From contig NZ_CP010536.1 in NCBI RefSeq assembly GCF_000832305.1, forward strand, positions 248,001 through 312,000: a stretch of 64,000 bases of DNA, in the 5' to 3' direction. Both the position numbers and the translations under genes were made by a program. The notes under the pieces were generated by a model. It had not been told where the DNA came from. It made no database searches and saw nothing but the letters and a program-made list of their open reading frames with translations. This stretch comes from Cupriavidus basilensis (GTDB taxonomy: Bacteria > Pseudomonadota > Gammaproteobacteria > Burkholderiales > Burkholderiaceae). Below, in pieces: positions 63,482-64,000 of the stretch. Position 1 is the stretch's first letter; every line of letters begins with the position of its first letter.

Positions 63482-64000
63482 ATGAACGCAGTGACTGACC
63501 TGAAGAACGATTACCTCGTGGCCGACCTGGGCCTCGCCGGCTGGGGCCGCAAGGAAATCGCCATCGCCGAAACCGAAATGCCCGGCCTGATGGCCATCCG
63601 CGACGAGTACGCCGCCGCCCAGCCCCTGAAGGGCGCGCGCATCGCCGGCTCGCTGCACATGACCATCCAGACCGCCGTGCTGATCGAGACGCTGGTGGCG
63701 CTTGGCGCCGACGTGCGCTGGGCATCGTGCAACATCTTCTCGACCCAGGACCACGCTGCCGCGGCCATCGCTGCTTCGGGCACGCCGGTGTTCGCCTTCA
63801 AGGGCGAATCGCTGAAGGAATACTGGGACTTCACCCACCGCATCTTCGACTGGAAGGATGGCGGCACCCCCAACATGATCCTGGACGACGGCGGCGATGC
63901 CACGCTGCTGCTGCACCTGGGCGCCCGCGCCGAGAAGGACGCATCGCTGATCGCCAACCCGGGCAGCGAGGAAGAAACCTTCCTGTTCGCCGCGATCAAG
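63482..64000 (+). CDS. ahcY: adenosylhomocysteinase, N-terminal part (runs off the window)
   Basis: The first 173 codons are visible. The enzyme hydrolyses SAH to adenosine and homocysteine. [47 protein letters not shown] and [15 protein letters not shown] are diagnostic substrate-domain segments. TCGGAGTGAAAC precedes ATG 63482. The NAD-binding domain lies beyond the window. Confidence 0.96.
   Translation, partial: MNAVTDLKNDYLVADLGLAGWGRKEIAIAETEMPGLMAIRDEYAAAQPLKGARIAGSLHMTIQTAVLIETLVALGADVRWASCNIFSTQDHAAAAIAASGTPVFAFKGESLKEYWDFTHRIFDWKDGGTPNMILDDGGDATLLLHLGARAEKDASLIANPGSEEETFLFAAIK

Overview
The window is GC-rich, densely coded DNA from the main chromosome of a betaproteobacterium of the family Burkholderiaceae, most likely Cupriavidus or a close relative. 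This rests on the HslVU, ArgC type 2, SlmA, MetX-MetW, RegBA-type and CreBCD-type proteins, two Bug-type periplasmic receptors, a polyhydroxybutyrate-linked acetoacetate/3-hydroxybutyrate pair, and a beta-type SAH riboswitch before ahcY. Nearly all of it is vertically inherited core genome. The only clear mobile DNA is one IS3-family insertion sequence at about 26.3-27.6 kb.

Layout. 0-5.6 kb: end of an alpha/beta hydrolase, a Bug receptor, hslVU, a YcnI-like copper protein and two small exported unknowns. 5.6-11.1 kb: a RegA/RegB-type redox two-component pair, a PCu(A)C copper chaperone, a LysR regulator, a DUF606 transporter, and a sigma factor / zinc-finger / CWC operon. 11.3-18.0 kb: argB, a HAD nucleotidase, slmA and creBCD. 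18.0-26.3 kb: metX-metW behind a long leader, a LysR/EamA pair, a thioesterase, ampG, an M48 protease and an exported unknown. 26.3-29.7 kb: the IS, argC, a wrecked MqsA-type antitoxin and exodeoxyribonuclease III. 29.7-33.7 kb: pyrE, then acetoacetate decarboxylase, 3-hydroxybutyrate dehydrogenase and a patatin. 33.7-40.2 kb: ppk2, dapF, two lipid A acyltransferases, metK and a Kdo hydroxylase. 40.2-45.4 kb: aldehyde dehydrogenase, GMC oxidoreductase and an AidB-like acyl-CoA dehydrogenase. 45.6-51.3 kb: a TPP riboswitch and thiC-thiO-thiS-thiG-thiE. 53.0-61.8 kb: a sigma-54 activator facing a six-gene carboxylase operon. 61.8-64 kb: a PGDYG protein, thiD, an SAH riboswitch and the start of ahcY.

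Two metabolic themes recur. Thiamine synthesis is nearly complete (thiC, O, S, G, E, D). The S-adenosylmethionine cycle appears at three separate loci (metXW, metK, ahcY), each with a leader that looks structured; only the ahcY leader matches a known class.

The best candidate for an undescribed system is the block at 53.0-61.8 kb. It has a PAS/AAA+/Fis activator, a strong -24/-12 promoter with an upstream inverted repeat, and then a carboxyltransferase, Bug receptor, ADP-forming acyl-CoA ligase, biotin carboxylase, stand-alone biotin carrier and thioesterase, tightly packed or overlapping. It looks like a pathway that captures, activates and carboxylates an unidentified organic acid.

At a finer scale the window is rich in short tandem repeats beside genes: 9 bp before creD, 10 bp before ampG, 11 bp before the sigma factor, 12 bp before metX, and a 12-bp unit at the end of thiD that repeats the last three codons plus a stop four times.
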